A stretch of DNA of 64,000 bases, taken from assembly GCF_007421925.1 (NCBI RefSeq), contig NZ_QMDX01000002.1:318281-382280 (forward strand), given 5' to 3'. Source of the stretch: Haloglomus irregulare (lineage in GTDB: Archaea > Halobacteriota > Halobacteria > Halobacteriales > Haloarculaceae). The notes under the pieces were generated by a model. The model saw nothing but the letters and a program-made list of their open reading frames with translations. It was not told the DNA's origin and made no database searches. Positions 21,197 to 29,842 of this stretch are shown piece by piece; position 1 is the first letter of the stretch, and each line of letters starts with the position of its first letter. A program made the position numbers and the translations under genes.

Positions 21197-22549
21197 TTAG
21201 AACGTCTCCAGATACCGGTCGATCTCCCACTCGGAGACGTCGACCAGGTAGTCCTGGAACTCGGCGGTCTTCGCTTCGACGAACTTCTCGCCGATATGCG
21301 GGCCGAGCGCGGAGAGGATCTCCTCGTCGGCCTCGAGCGCGTCGACGGCCTCGCCGAGGTTCGTCGGCAGGGTCTCGATGCCGTACTCCTGGCGCTTCTG
21401 CTCGTCGAACTCGTAGATGTTCTCCCGGACCGGGTCGGGGGCGTCGAGGTCGCGCTCGATGCCGTCGAGCCCGGCGTTCAGGAGCACCGCGAACGCGAGG
21501 TACGGATTACACGACGGGTCGGGGAAGCGGGCTTCGATGCGGCTGGCGCCCGGGACACGCGCGGCGGGCTTGCGGATGAGTGCCGAGCGGTTCCGGTCGG
21601 ACCACGCCACGTAGACGGGGGCCTCGTAGCCGGGGACGAGCCGCTTGTAGCTGTTGACGGTCGGGTTCGTGACCGCGGCCAGCGCCTCGGCGTGCTCGAG
21701 GATGCCGGCGAGGAACGAGTGGGCCGTCCCGCTGAGGTCGAACTCGTCGTCCTCATCGTGGAACGCGTTCTCCCCGTCCTCGAACAGGGACATGTGGGTG
21801 TGCATCCCGGAGCCGTTGATGCGCGGGATGGGCTTTGGCATGAACGTCGCGTGGAGGTCGTGCTGGGCGGCGATGGCCCGGACGACCGTCCGGAAGGTAG
21901 CGACGTTGTCAGCCGTCGAGAGGACGTCGTCGTACTCGAAGTTGATCTCGTGCTGTCCCTGGGCGACCTCGTGGTGCGAGGCCTCGATCTCGAAGCCCAT
22001 CTCCTCCAGGCCGTAGATGATGTCACGGCGGACGTCGGAGGCGAGGTCCTTCGGCGCGAGGTCGAAGTAGCCGCCGGCGTCGCCGGTCTTCGTCGTCGCG
22101 CGGCCGTCCTCGTCCTCCTCGAAGAGGAAGAACTCCGGCTCGGGCGCGACGTTGACCTCGTAACCCAGTTCCTCGGCTCGCTCGATGGCCTGCTTCAGCA
22201 CGTAGCGCGGGTCGCCCTCGAACGGCTCGCCGGTCGACGTGTTGATGACGTCGCAGATGAGCCGCGCGGACGCCCTGTCCTCGCCGCTTCGCCACGGTAG
22301 GGTGGCGAACGTCTCCGGGTCGGGCTTGAGCCGCATGTCCGACTCCTGGATCCGCACGAAGCCCTCGATGGAGGAGCCATCGAAGTAGATACCCTCGCTG
22401 AACGCCTTCTCCGCCTGGTCGGCCGGGACGGAGACGTTCTTCACGGTCCCCAGGATGTCCGTGAACTGAAGCCGCAGGAAGTCCACGTTCTTTTCCTCGA
22501 TCTCGTCTAGCACCCGCTCTGCCTCCGCTGAGAGGTTATCGTTCGTCAT
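21197..22549 (-). CDS. glnA: Glutamine synthetase, type I
   Basis: This 450-aa GlnA converts glutamate and ammonia to glutamine with ATP. Conserved blocks are [11 protein letters not shown], the metal-ligand motif [22 protein letters not shown], the ammonium/glutamate region [12 protein letters not shown], and NRSALIRKP with the ATP-site arginines. I do not see the Tyr of the adenylylation loop as a regulated site, which fits archaeal enzymes controlled by P-II proteins or feedback instead. The ATG at 22549 (MTNDNLSAE) is preferred over one 15 nt upstream. It is divergent from an Lrp-type regulator, its likely controller. Confidence 0.97.
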   Translation of the reverse strand: MTNDNLSAEAERVLDEIEEKNVDFLRLQFTDILGTVKNVSVPADQAEKAFSEGIYFDGSSIEGFVRIQESDMRLKPDPETFATLPWRSGEDRASARLICDVINTSTGEPFEGDPRYVLKQAIERAEELGYEVNVAPEPEFFLFEEDEDGRATTKTGDAGGYFDLAPKDLASDVRRDIIYGLEEMGFEIEASHHEVAQGQHEINFEYDDVLSTADNVATFRTVVRAIAAQHDLHATFMPKPIPRINGSGMHTHMSLFEDGENAFHDEDDEFDLSGTAHSFLAGILEHAEALAAVTNPTVNSYKRLVPGYEAPVYVAWSDRNRSALIRKPAARVPGASRIEARFPDPSCNPYLAFAVLLNAGLDGIERDLDAPDPVRENIYEFDEQKRQEYGIETLPTNLGEAVDALEADEEILSALGPHIGEKFVEAKTAEFQDYLVDVSEWEIDRYLETF

Positions 22550-22582
22550 TTTTGTCGTCAGCAACTCTCACAACCCCCTTGG

Positions 22583-22590
22583 ATAAAATA
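22583..22590 (-). promoter_or_regulatory. TATA box of glnA
   Basis: On the minus strand the sequence reads TATTTTAT, 34-41 bp upstream of the glnA ATG. This gives a short leader. Confidence 0.5.
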
Positions 22591-22760
22591 CTGGCGCTCT
22601 GCGCGAGTATCACTCCGCCGAACAAGAGGCAATAACTGCTATAATCATACACTCAGTCGAAAATTGCTCGCTGAGACGGGGTGAACTGCCCGGATTCAAT
22701 CCGGGGTATCGCGGGGGTACGCGGCGGGGCGTTCGGGGTTTTTGCGAAAAAGTGAGTGTT

Positions 22761-22776
22761 CATAAACTTCTAAACC
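22761..22776 (+). promoter_or_regulatory. AT-rich core promoter of the Lrp gene
   Basis: CATAAACTTCTAAACC lies 22-37 bp before the Lrp start codon and follows a purine-rich GCGAAAAAGTGA that could serve as a BRE. The 248-nt glnA-lrp spacer (22550-22797) probably holds the regulator's own binding sites, but I cannot point to a certain operator. Confidence 0.4.
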
Positions 22777-22797
22777 CCCGGTCCTGTTAGGTAGAGT

Positions 22798-23250
22798 ATG
22801 ACCTACGAGAACCTCGACGAGCGGCTCATCAACGAACTCCTCGTGGACGGCCGCGCGTCACTGCGTAGCCTGGCCGAGGACCTCGACGTTTCCGTCACGA
22901 CCGTCTCCAACCACCTCTCCGACCTGGAGGACCGCGACATCATCCGCGGCTACACGCCCATCGTCGACTACGGCGAACTCGGCTACGACGTGACCGCCAT
23001 CATCCAGCTCAAGGTCGAGGGGGACGCCCTGCCCGACATCACCGAGCGGCTGCAGGACCACCGGCAGATGGTCTCCGTCTACGAGGTGACCGGCGACCAC
23101 GACATCATCGCCATCGGCAAGTTCACCGACACGGACCACATGAACGAGGGGATCAAGGAGCTCCTCATCGACCCCGATATCAAGGAGTCCAACACCAGCG
23201 TCGTGCTCAACACCGTTACCGAGAACGAGCAGTTCCAGCTGGACTACTAG
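22798..23250 (+). CDS. lrp: Lrp/AsnC family transcriptional regulator
   Basis: This 150-aa regulator has an N-terminal winged helix ([24 protein letters not shown], recognition helix [15 protein letters not shown]) and a C-terminal RAM ligand-binding domain ([36 protein letters not shown]). Lrp proteins assemble into octamers and sense amino acids. The divergent arrangement with glnA is common in haloarchaea and points to control of glutamine synthesis, an inference from location. The gene appears monocistronic. Confidence 0.93.
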   Translation: MTYENLDERLINELLVDGRASLRSLAEDLDVSVTTVSNHLSDLEDRDIIRGYTPIVDYGELGYDVTAIIQLKVEGDALPDITERLQDHRQMVSVYEVTGDHDIIAIGKFTDTDHMNEGIKELLIDPDIKESNTSVVLNTVTENEQFQLDY

Positions 23251-23618
23251 ACGCGCTCGCTCGAGCCTTCCCGCCCTCCCGGGCTCCGCCCGCGAGCTGC
23301 GCGGCACGAGAGTGTCTGTGGTGTCCTCGTGCCGACGTCTCCGACCGTCTGAAACCTTGGGAGTGAGCGAACCGACGCTTCGCGGGCCACGAGCGGACGG
23401 ACGTTCCTCGGACTGTCGTGGCGGCGGTGCCGTCCCGAACCGAACCCGCGCTCCCCTTGTCGCCAGCCTACGCCCGACGGTAAGTGGGACGGCGTCCTGC
23501 CAGTGTGGTACGGAGCGGACTGATATCCGGACGGCGGAACCGCCCGATAGGACGCATTATCACCCAGACTGGAGTATGCTGGATAGCGGGCCAGCTTGTC
23601 ACGAACTGCGGGGATATC
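23251..23618. other. Gene-free spacer after lrp
   Basis: 368 nt between the lrp stop and the PAP2 gene end. I see a few short GC-rich inverted repeats just after lrp (around 23262-23300) and no convincing coding frame or RNA gene. Confidence 0.4.
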
Positions 23619-24527
23619 TCAGTTCTTCACCACGTCCAGCACCGTCGGCAACGCCAGCACGCTGGCGACGACGAGCGCGGTCACGGCGAACGCGAGGACC
23701 GGACCGGGTTCGAGTGCGAGGACGAGGGCGAAGGGGACGCCGAGCGCCGGGACGCCGACGGCCGTCAGCAGCGTCCCGTCGCGGCGGCTCGACGGGACGT
23801 GGAGGGCGTCCCCGCCGATTGCGCCCCAGGCGATGCGGGCGCCGAGTGTCGCCCCGAGGACGGCCATCGTGTCGAACGTGAACCCGTTGACCGTCCCGAC
23901 CAGGCCGAAGAGGAGCGCTAGCGAGAACGCCCGCCCCGGCTTGCGGTCGGCACCGATCCGGAGCAGGAGTGCCAGCGCGGCGCCGCCGACGGCGAACCCG
24001 GCGAGGACGTCCACGAGGTAGTGGACGCCCAGCACGACCCGCGAGAGGCCGATGGCGGCGATGGCGACGGCCCCGACGGCGAGCCGTGCCCGCCGCCGAC
24101 CGGCCTCGAGCGCAGCTGCCGCGCCGCCCCAGACGAGCGCCGCCCCGGTGGCGTGACCGGAGGGAAAGCCGTACCCGTCGGAGGTGACGAGCGTCCTGTA
24201 GAGGGGCCGGAGCAGTTCCGGAAGCGCGCCCGCCCGCTCGGCCGTCTCGGCGCCCGGCGGCCGCGGGATGGCGAAGATACCCTTCAACGTGGTCGTCAGG
24301 GCCAGGGCACAGATACCGCAGCCGAGCAGGAACGCCGCCCGCTCGCGGTCGACCCCGTCGACGATGGCGTCGCCGAACCAGTACGCCGGGGAGAGCACAC
24401 CGAAGTAGAAACCGGTGCCACCCAACTGCGTGACCAGCGCCGCCAGCACGACGACCGCCAGCGGCAGCCCCGCGAGGGCGGCGTCCAGTTCGGTCGCTCG
24501 GGCCACGAGTGGCCAGAGAGGGCACAT
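23619..24527 (-). CDS. PAP2-family membrane phosphatase
   Basis: This 302-aa integral membrane protein has about seven hydrophobic segments and the complete three-part phosphatase signature: KGIFAIPRP (KxxxxxxRP), YGFPSGHATG (PSGH), and SRVVLGVHYLVD (SRxxxxxHxxxD). Family members dephosphorylate lipid phosphates such as phosphatidate or isoprenyl pyrophosphates at the membrane surface. In an archaeon a polyprenyl-phosphate or phosphoglycolipid substrate is plausible but not demonstrated. The start codon overlaps the stop codon of the upstream BrkB-like gene (ATGA-type overlap), so the two are co-translated. Confidence 0.88.
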   Translation of the reverse strand: MCPLWPLVARATELDAALAGLPLAVVVLAALVTQLGGTGFYFGVLSPAYWFGDAIVDGVDRERAAFLLGCGICALALTTTLKGIFAIPRPPGAETAERAGALPELLRPLYRTLVTSDGYGFPSGHATGAALVWGGAAAALEAGRRRARLAVGAVAIAAIGLSRVVLGVHYLVDVLAGFAVGGAALALLLRIGADRKPGRAFSLALLFGLVGTVNGFTFDTMAVLGATLGARIAWGAIGGDALHVPSSRRDGTLLTAVGVPALGVPFALVLALEPGPVLAFAVTALVVASVLALPTVLDVVKN

Positions 24528-25810
24528 CAGGAGCGGAACTCGTCGATACGGTCCTTGACGCGGCCCGGCGCCCGGGCGGCCCCGATGCCGGCCCCGATGA
24601 GCAGCATCAGGGTGTAGAGGCCGAGCGTGAAGACCCAGACGAACAGCATGGCGACGATGGCCGCCGCGTCGCCGAGGAAGTAGAACGCCCCCAGGGTCAT
24701 CGCGGTCCCGAACAGGAGCACGAGGTACGGACCCCAGCCGCGGGCCTTCCCCCTGCGAACGCGACCGCGGACGTACCGCTTCAGCTCCGCGTTGATCTCC
24801 TCGCGGTGGACCGTCCGGTCGTCCAGGCGCTCCTCGAAGTCCGCGAGGTCGCCCTGCAGCTCCTCGATCGCGTGTCTGAGTTCCTCGTCGTCGATCCCGT
24901 CAGCGTCGATGTCGAGGTCCAGTTCCCCGTCGCCGTCCGTGTCTCGTCCGGTCATGGCTGTGTCGTCCCGTTGCTCGGAGTCGATGCCCCGCATCTCGTC
25001 GCCGATGTCTGCCTCGTCGAGTCGGCCGGCGATGGCGGCGTTCAGCACCACGCCGATAAGCAGGACGAGGCCGCCGAAGTAGAGGAACGTCACCAGCAGG
25101 AGCGCCGCCCCCAGGGCGCCGTAAGCGCTGGTGCCGGCCTGGCTCGCGTACACCCGGAAGCCGGTCTGGAGGGCGGTCCAGCCGACCGCCGCGAACAGCG
25201 TGCCCGGAATCGCCTCCCGGACGGTGACGTTCCGGGCCGGGAGGAGGTAGTAGAGCGGGAAGAACGCGGCCGCGAGGCCGCCCACGAGCAGCGACGTCCC
25301 GAGCACGCTCGCGACGTCGATGCCGGCTACCGTTACGTCCACCCGGGCGATGGCGACTCCCAGGGCCACCGTCACGGCGACGCCGAGCCCGACCGCGAGC
25401 AGGGTAACGACCCCGTCCCGGACCTGCTCGACGATGCCCTCCGGCAGGGGGGCGCCGTAGACGGTCGAGAAGGCGACATCCAGGCCACGGAACAGCTTCA
25501 GCGCCGACCAGAGCAGCACCGCGAGGCCGACGACGGTCGCCCCGCCCTGCCCGGCGGCCGACGTGAGCGACGCCCGGACCGCCTCGCCGGCCTGGTCGCC
25601 GAAGGCGGCGGCCGCCCGGTCGGCGAGGGCCGCGGCGAGCTGCTCGCCGCCGAAGACGCTGGCCGCGACCAGCGACAGCAGCAACAGCGGCAGCAGGGAG
25701 ATGAACGCGTAGTACGAGAGGCTGGCCGCGATGAACGTGATCTGGTCCGACTGGACCGCCCGGACCGTCGTCCGGGTCACGTCGGCCGCTCTCGATGCCC
25801 GCCGGTTCAT
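24527..25810 (-). CDS. YihY/BrkB-family membrane protein
   Basis: This 427-aa protein has the six-helix YihY/BrkB core in residues 1-290, beginning DQITFIAASLSYYAFISLLPLLLL. Family markers include ALKLFRGLDVAFSTVYG and ATVLWSAL-like helices, and the core ends with VTFLYFGGLVLLIGVVLNA. A charged Asp/Glu-rich segment (about residues 290-350) leads to two extra C-terminal helices. The family has no settled biochemical role (it was misnamed ribonuclease BN). Co-translation with a PAP2 phosphatase suggests an envelope or lipid role. Confidence 0.85.
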   Translation of the reverse strand: MNRRASRAADVTRTTVRAVQSDQITFIAASLSYYAFISLLPLLLLSLVAASVFGGEQLAAALADRAAAAFGDQAGEAVRASLTSAAGQGGATVVGLAVLLWSALKLFRGLDVAFSTVYGAPLPEGIVEQVRDGVVTLLAVGLGVAVTVALGVAIARVDVTVAGIDVASVLGTSLLVGGLAAAFFPLYYLLPARNVTVREAIPGTLFAAVGWTALQTGFRVYASQAGTSAYGALGAALLLVTFLYFGGLVLLIGVVLNAAIAGRLDEADIGDEMRGIDSEQRDDTAMTGRDTDGDGELDLDIDADGIDDEELRHAIEELQGDLADFEERLDDRTVHREEINAELKRYVRGRVRRGKARGWGPYLVLLFGTAMTLGAFYFLGDAAAIVAMLFVWVFTLGLYTLMLLIGAGIGAARAPGRVKDRIDEFRS

Positions 25811-25868
25811 GGCCCCGCGTTCGGCAGACGGTTACATAAATCGGGTGGAACGCCGGCCGGCGCGCGGC

Positions 25869-26999
25869 TCAGGCGAACAACTCGGCCAGCGCGCCCACGT
25901 CGGCGGTGGTCTTGAACGTCGTCCCGCCGTAATGGGTCCGCGAGGCCTCGTGGCCGACCTCCCGGAGCCGCTGGATGAACCCGTCCATCCCGATGGCCGG
26001 CTCGCCCCAGTTGCCGAACAGCTTGTGCTGGTCGTAGTGGGTCGGCTCGGCCAGCTCCCCGTCGAGCCGGTCCAAGGTGCGCCCGACCGCCCGGGCCACG
26101 CCGAGTTCGTCGTATAGTCCCTTCACGTGCTCGCGTGTGCGCGCGAGAAAGGCGTCCTCGTGGGTCCGCCCGAGCCACAGGGGCCCGGCGGGCTTCGTCG
26201 TCCGGCCGCAGTTCCCGCAGTCGGTCGTGGGGTCGTGGACGAGGCCGTGGCGGGTGGTCCGCCAGTAGCAGTCCGGACACCAGTCGACGTAGCCGAGTTC
26301 CTCCAGCAGCGCGTCGGCCGCCCGCGCGCCGGAGGTGAGCTCGAGGTACGTCCGGGCGTAGTGGGGTGCCGAGTGGCTGAGGACCGGTTCGGCGGCGACA
26401 TCGTAGCGGGCGGCGGTCCGGACGAGCGCCGAGAGCAGCACCCGGAGCCCCATCTCGGCGTGGAACTCCGTGTTCCGCGGGACGGCGCCGTACGACCGGA
26501 CGCCGGACTGGAAGTGGGCGCCACACAGCGGCGCGGTGTCGGTCGCCGTCACGCACAGCAGGCTCCGCGCGGCGTTGCAGGCCGCGTCGACGAACGGAAC
26601 CGGCGTTCCGAACGGGTCCAGGTCGACCACGTCGTACCGCTCCTCGTGCATCAGGGCGTTCGCGTCCCGGTGGACGGCGGTCCCCTCCAGCTCGTTGTGC
26701 GCGAAGTTCTCGCGGGCCAGTTCGACGGCGTCCGGGTCCACGTCACAGCAGGTCGCGTCGAACCCCGCCGCGGCCGCGCGTATCCCGCGGATGCCGGAGG
26801 CCGCCGTCGCGTCGAGGTACGACCGCGGCGGCGGCCCGTCGACCTCCCCGGCCGCGGCCCGGTCGCGGTAGGCCCGGAGCGCCGCCACCGTCAGGTCGCG
26901 GTTGAGCTCCTGCTCCGGGTTGTAGAAGACGGCGTCGCCGGCCCCCTGTTCCGGCTGTTCGGGGACCGAGACGGTCACGCGACCCTCCGAGACGTCCAT
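25869..26999 (-). CDS. trm1: tRNA (guanine26-N2) dimethyltransferase Trm1
   Basis: This 376-aa Trm1 makes N2,N2-dimethylguanosine at position 26 of tRNA using S-adenosylmethionine. Visible features are the substrate-entry segment [18 protein letters not shown], the SAM site [15 protein letters not shown], the catalytic DLDPFGTP, and a C-terminal zinc ribbon CPDC...CGNCGR. The start [10 protein letters not shown] at 26999 is supported by a minus-strand TATA-like TTTATTG at 27022-27029, giving a leaderless start. It is probably monocistronic and is separated from the divergent dUTPase by a 528-nt gap. Confidence 0.95.
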   Translation of the reverse strand: MDVSEGRVTVSVPEQPEQGAGDAVFYNPEQELNRDLTVAALRAYRDRAAAGEVDGPPPRSYLDATAASGIRGIRAAAAGFDATCCDVDPDAVELARENFAHNELEGTAVHRDANALMHEERYDVVDLDPFGTPVPFVDAACNAARSLLCVTATDTAPLCGAHFQSGVRSYGAVPRNTEFHAEMGLRVLLSALVRTAARYDVAAEPVLSHSAPHYARTYLELTSGARAADALLEELGYVDWCPDCYWRTTRHGLVHDPTTDCGNCGRTTKPAGPLWLGRTHEDAFLARTREHVKGLYDELGVARAVGRTLDRLDGELAEPTHYDQHKLFGNWGEPAIGMDGFIQRLREVGHEASRTHYGGTTFKTTADVGALAELFA

Positions 27000-27497
27000 G
27001 CCAGACGCGGAGTAGCGGCGGCAATAAAGGGGCTCCGTTCGTGATGCCGCGTCGGTTCCCCCCACAGTCGGGAGTACCGGTCGGGAGTCGTGTATAGCCA
27101 GTCCATGTGGCAACTGGAAACCCCTCGTACATCGGAAGATCCGAAACCCTGCCCTATCGGGGGGTACCGTACGCCACCGGGAACCGCTCGCTGCTCCCTC
27201 GGGAGGCCCTCCGTCATGAACGGCGGTGGAAACTCCCCCTCGCCCCGCTCCTCGTGTCCCGAAGGTGGAGCCGACCGACGGACACCTATCGGGTCGGGAA
27301 CGTGTGGTCGAGATCCCGCGCCGAGGCCCCGCGCCCCCGGGAAGGGCAGGGCCACAGCGCGCCTCGACGGGCTACGATCCGGTGGAATCGAAGGGCGCGA
27401 GGGCGTCGGAACCGGTCCCGTCGTCGTTCTGCACGAGCGCGGAGCCCCCGGAGAACACGGGTACGCCACCGGAAAGAGCGCTGGACGCGACCCGAAC
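27000..27497. other. Long gene-free spacer between trm1 and dut
   Basis: This stretch of about 500 nt has no convincing coding frame; the open frames lack acidic halophile composition. It contains the trm1 promoter at its left end, a TATA-like TGTATAG near 27088, and several short self-complementary stretches (for example CTCCCTCGGGAG at 27191-27202). An undescribed small RNA is possible but not shown. Confidence 0.35.
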
Positions 27498-27505
27498 CCA
27501 TATGA
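27498..27505 (+). promoter_or_regulatory. TATA-like element of the dUTPase gene
   Basis: CCATATGA lies 23-30 bp before the ATG at 27528, consistent with a leaderless transcript. Confidence 0.4.
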
Positions 27506-27527
27506 CCACGCCACGAGCGGCTCCGGT

Positions 27528-28040
27528 ATGTTCCGCAGTGGGGCCTTCGTGGCCGAGCACGTGACGCCCGTCGGTGAGGACCAGGTCCAGCCCAACGGGG
27601 TCGACCTGACGCTCGAGGCGGTGTTCCGCCAGCGCGAGCCCGGCCGTATCACCGCCGACGGCAAGTCCATCGGCGCCCGCCACCGACGCGAGGCCGGGTC
27701 GCTGGTCGACTCCGACGGGGGTGAGCCCGGCTACGAGACGGACCCGGACCGCGAGGGGCACCGTCTCGCCCCCGGCAACTACGTCGTGCGGTACGCCGAG
27801 GTCGTCTCCATCCCGGCGGACCACGTCGGCTTCCTCTACCCGCGGTCGTCGCTGCTTCGCAACTCCTGCATGCTCAACACGGCCGTCTGGGACGCCGGCT
27901 ACGAGGGGAAGGGCGAGGGACTGCTGCAGGTCGGCTACGATATCGAGATTGAGGCCGGCGCACGCGTCGCCCAGCTCGTGCTCGCCGAGGCCGGACACAC
28001 CGGCGAGTACGACGGCGATTATCAGGGCGAGAACGTCTGA
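27528..28040 (+). CDS. dut: dUTPase / dCTP deaminase-family nucleotide hydrolase
   Basis: This 170-aa protein of the trimeric dUTPase/dCTP deaminase fold has the diagnostic motif YPRSSLLRNSCMLNTAVWDAGYEGKGEG (in parts across residues 102-130) and the N-terminal VQPNGVDLTLE. These enzymes keep dUTP low and supply dUMP for thymidylate synthesis. Haloarchaeal proteins of this shorter type are usually annotated as deoxyuridine triphosphate nucleotidohydrolase. Whether it also deaminates dCTP cannot be told from the sequence. The start is set by MFRSGAFVAEHV and the TATA element 23-30 bp upstream. Confidence 0.85.
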   Translation: MFRSGAFVAEHVTPVGEDQVQPNGVDLTLEAVFRQREPGRITADGKSIGARHRREAGSLVDSDGGEPGYETDPDREGHRLAPGNYVVRYAEVVSIPADHVGFLYPRSSLLRNSCMLNTAVWDAGYEGKGEGLLQVGYDIEIEAGARVAQLVLAEAGHTGEYDGDYQGENV

Positions 28041-28329
28041 GCGAGCCACTCCGGTCAGCATCGAGCCAGCGGCCGACCGGGGCACCCGGCCCGCAGCCCG
28101 TGCTATCCGGTGCCACACCACGCATAACCGAGCGGTTCCCCCGCTTCGGGGCTCCTGCAGGTGGTTCTCCACACGCCTTCGGGGCTCGACGCACAGATGG
28201 CAACGGGGTCACGTGGGCCGCCGTACGGGGCGACGGCGGGCCCCGCATAAACTCCCGTACATACCCAGCCAAATACCTATGCTCGAACCATGGCTATCAC
28301 TGGTAACTGCCAGAGGTCATGGTGGTGTA

Positions 28330-29838
28330 ATGAACAGGACACGTCTACGCCGTGGGCTGGTACTCGTCGTGGTTCTCCTCCTCGGGGTCTCCCTCGTGGG
28401 CCCGGCGGCCGCCGGTCCGTACACGACGACCACAGGAGACGACGACACGACCGGTGATGGGATTCTGGACGGGGGCCTCACCGACTCCTCGAGTAGCGAT
28501 ACGACCAGCGACTCCGACGACTCCACCGCCGCCGAGTCGGACTCGAGCGGGGACTCGGGCGAGACGTCCGACTCCTCCGATTCCAGCTCCGACTCCGGCG
28601 ACGACGGCTTCCTCTCGGACTCCGGTGATGCGGACTCGGGCGACGACGGGGACGGTCCGTCCGGGGCCGACGACGACCCGGACGACGGGACGCTCGCCGA
28701 ACTCGACCGTTCGACGACCGACTCGCTGTCCACTCCCGAGGGCACGGGGGGCGTCATCGACGGCGAGACCATCGAGGGGGCGGAGCTGGTGACCATCTCC
28801 CCGACGACGGACGACTCGTATCAGTTCGAGCTGCTCGACCTGAGCACCTCCGAGGACGCGGTGCTGGAGCTGACCGCCGGCACCGAGACGATGACGACCG
28901 TCACGACGGTCGCCGACACCGTCGACGCCACTGTCGACGAGTTCGGCGCGGGCACCAGCGAGTCACTCGACGCTTCGGCTGACACGGCACGGACCGGGTC
29001 GGTCGGGTCCGTCGACGATCCCCCGCCGTCCGTCGACGCCGACACGGCGCCGGTCGAGCCACGAACGTCCGAGGCCGAATCCAGCGACGACACGACGGCC
29101 CCCCGCAACGCCATCGGCCTCTCCGCGCCGGGCGACCTGCCCGAGGAGCCGGTCGGAGCCGGCGCGGTGGTCGGTCTCCTTGGCACCGTCGCGGCCGTGG
29201 TCGGTCGCCAGTCCGGCGTCTTCGCCGGGATGAGCGGCAACCTGGGCACGACCGCCCGGACCGCCGCGGCCGCGGCCCCGGGGTCGAGCTACCTCGACCG
29301 TCTCGTCCGGATGCTGGCACCGTTCCGCTACTCGCGCTACGACGACTCGGATCCCCTGGAGCACGAGGCCCGCGACGCCATGTTCGACGTCGTGGAGAAC
29401 TCGCCGGGGACCTACCTCTCGGAGATCGCCGACCGCGCGGAGCTCCCCCTCTCGACGGCCCGCCACCACATCCGCGTGCTGGAGCGCGAGGGCCTGGTCA
29501 GCGGGGCGAAGGTCCGCGGCAAGCGTCGGTTCTATCCCGCGTACACCGACGGCGTCGAGCTGGCCGCCGCGATGAACGACGAGTCCACCGCGTCGGTCAT
29601 CGACGCGCTCGCGCGGCTCGGTGCGTCCTCGGTCAGCGACCTCGCGGACGAGCTCGACAAGGACCCGAGCACGGTCACCCACCACGTCCAGCGGCTGGAG
29701 GAGGACGAGGTGGTCGTCCGCGAGCGCGACGGCCGTGCCGTCATGAACAAGCTGTCGACGGCCGCCCGCACGATGCTGGAGCCGGAGGAGGCCCGTCCCG
29801 AAGGGGCGGCCACCGGCGAGGCCGTGGCCTCCGACTGA
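28330..29838 (+). CDS. Membrane-anchored double winged-helix transcription regulator
   Basis: This 502-aa protein has an unusual order of parts. Residues 1-29 are a signal/anchor helix (LVLVVVLLLGVSLVGPAAAG), followed by a very acidic Ser/Asp-rich stretch (about 50-120) and an extracellular domain (about 145-260). One membrane helix follows (about 275-293, GAGAVVGLLGTVAAVVG), then a cytoplasmic region with two winged helices (345-405, SEIADRAELPLSTARHHIRVLEREGLV; 418-475, SDLADELDKDPSTVTHHVQRLEEDEVV). This is a one-component transmembrane regulator whose outside domain could sense a surface signal and whose inside HTHs bind DNA. The ATG at 28330 gives the signal peptide. Targets are unknown. 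Confidence 0.8.
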   Translation: MNRTRLRRGLVLVVVLLLGVSLVGPAAAGPYTTTTGDDDTTGDGILDGGLTDSSSSDTTSDSDDSTAAESDSSGDSGETSDSSDSSSDSGDDGFLSDSGDADSGDDGDGPSGADDDPDDGTLAELDRSTTDSLSTPEGTGGVIDGETIEGAELVTISPTTDDSYQFELLDLSTSEDAVLELTAGTETMTTVTTVADTVDATVDEFGAGTSESLDASADTARTGSVGSVDDPPPSVDADTAPVEPRTSEAESSDDTTAPRNAIGLSAPGDLPEEPVGAGAVVGLLGTVAAVVGRQSGVFAGMSGNLGTTARTAAAAAPGSSYLDRLVRMLAPFRYSRYDDSDPLEHEARDAMFDVVENSPGTYLSEIADRAELPLSTARHHIRVLEREGLVSGAKVRGKRRFYPAYTDGVELAAAMNDESTASVIDALARLGASSVSDLADELDKDPSTVTHHVQRLEEDEVVVRERDGRAVMNKLSTAARTMLEPEEARPEGAATGEAVASD

Positions 29839-29842
29839 GGAC

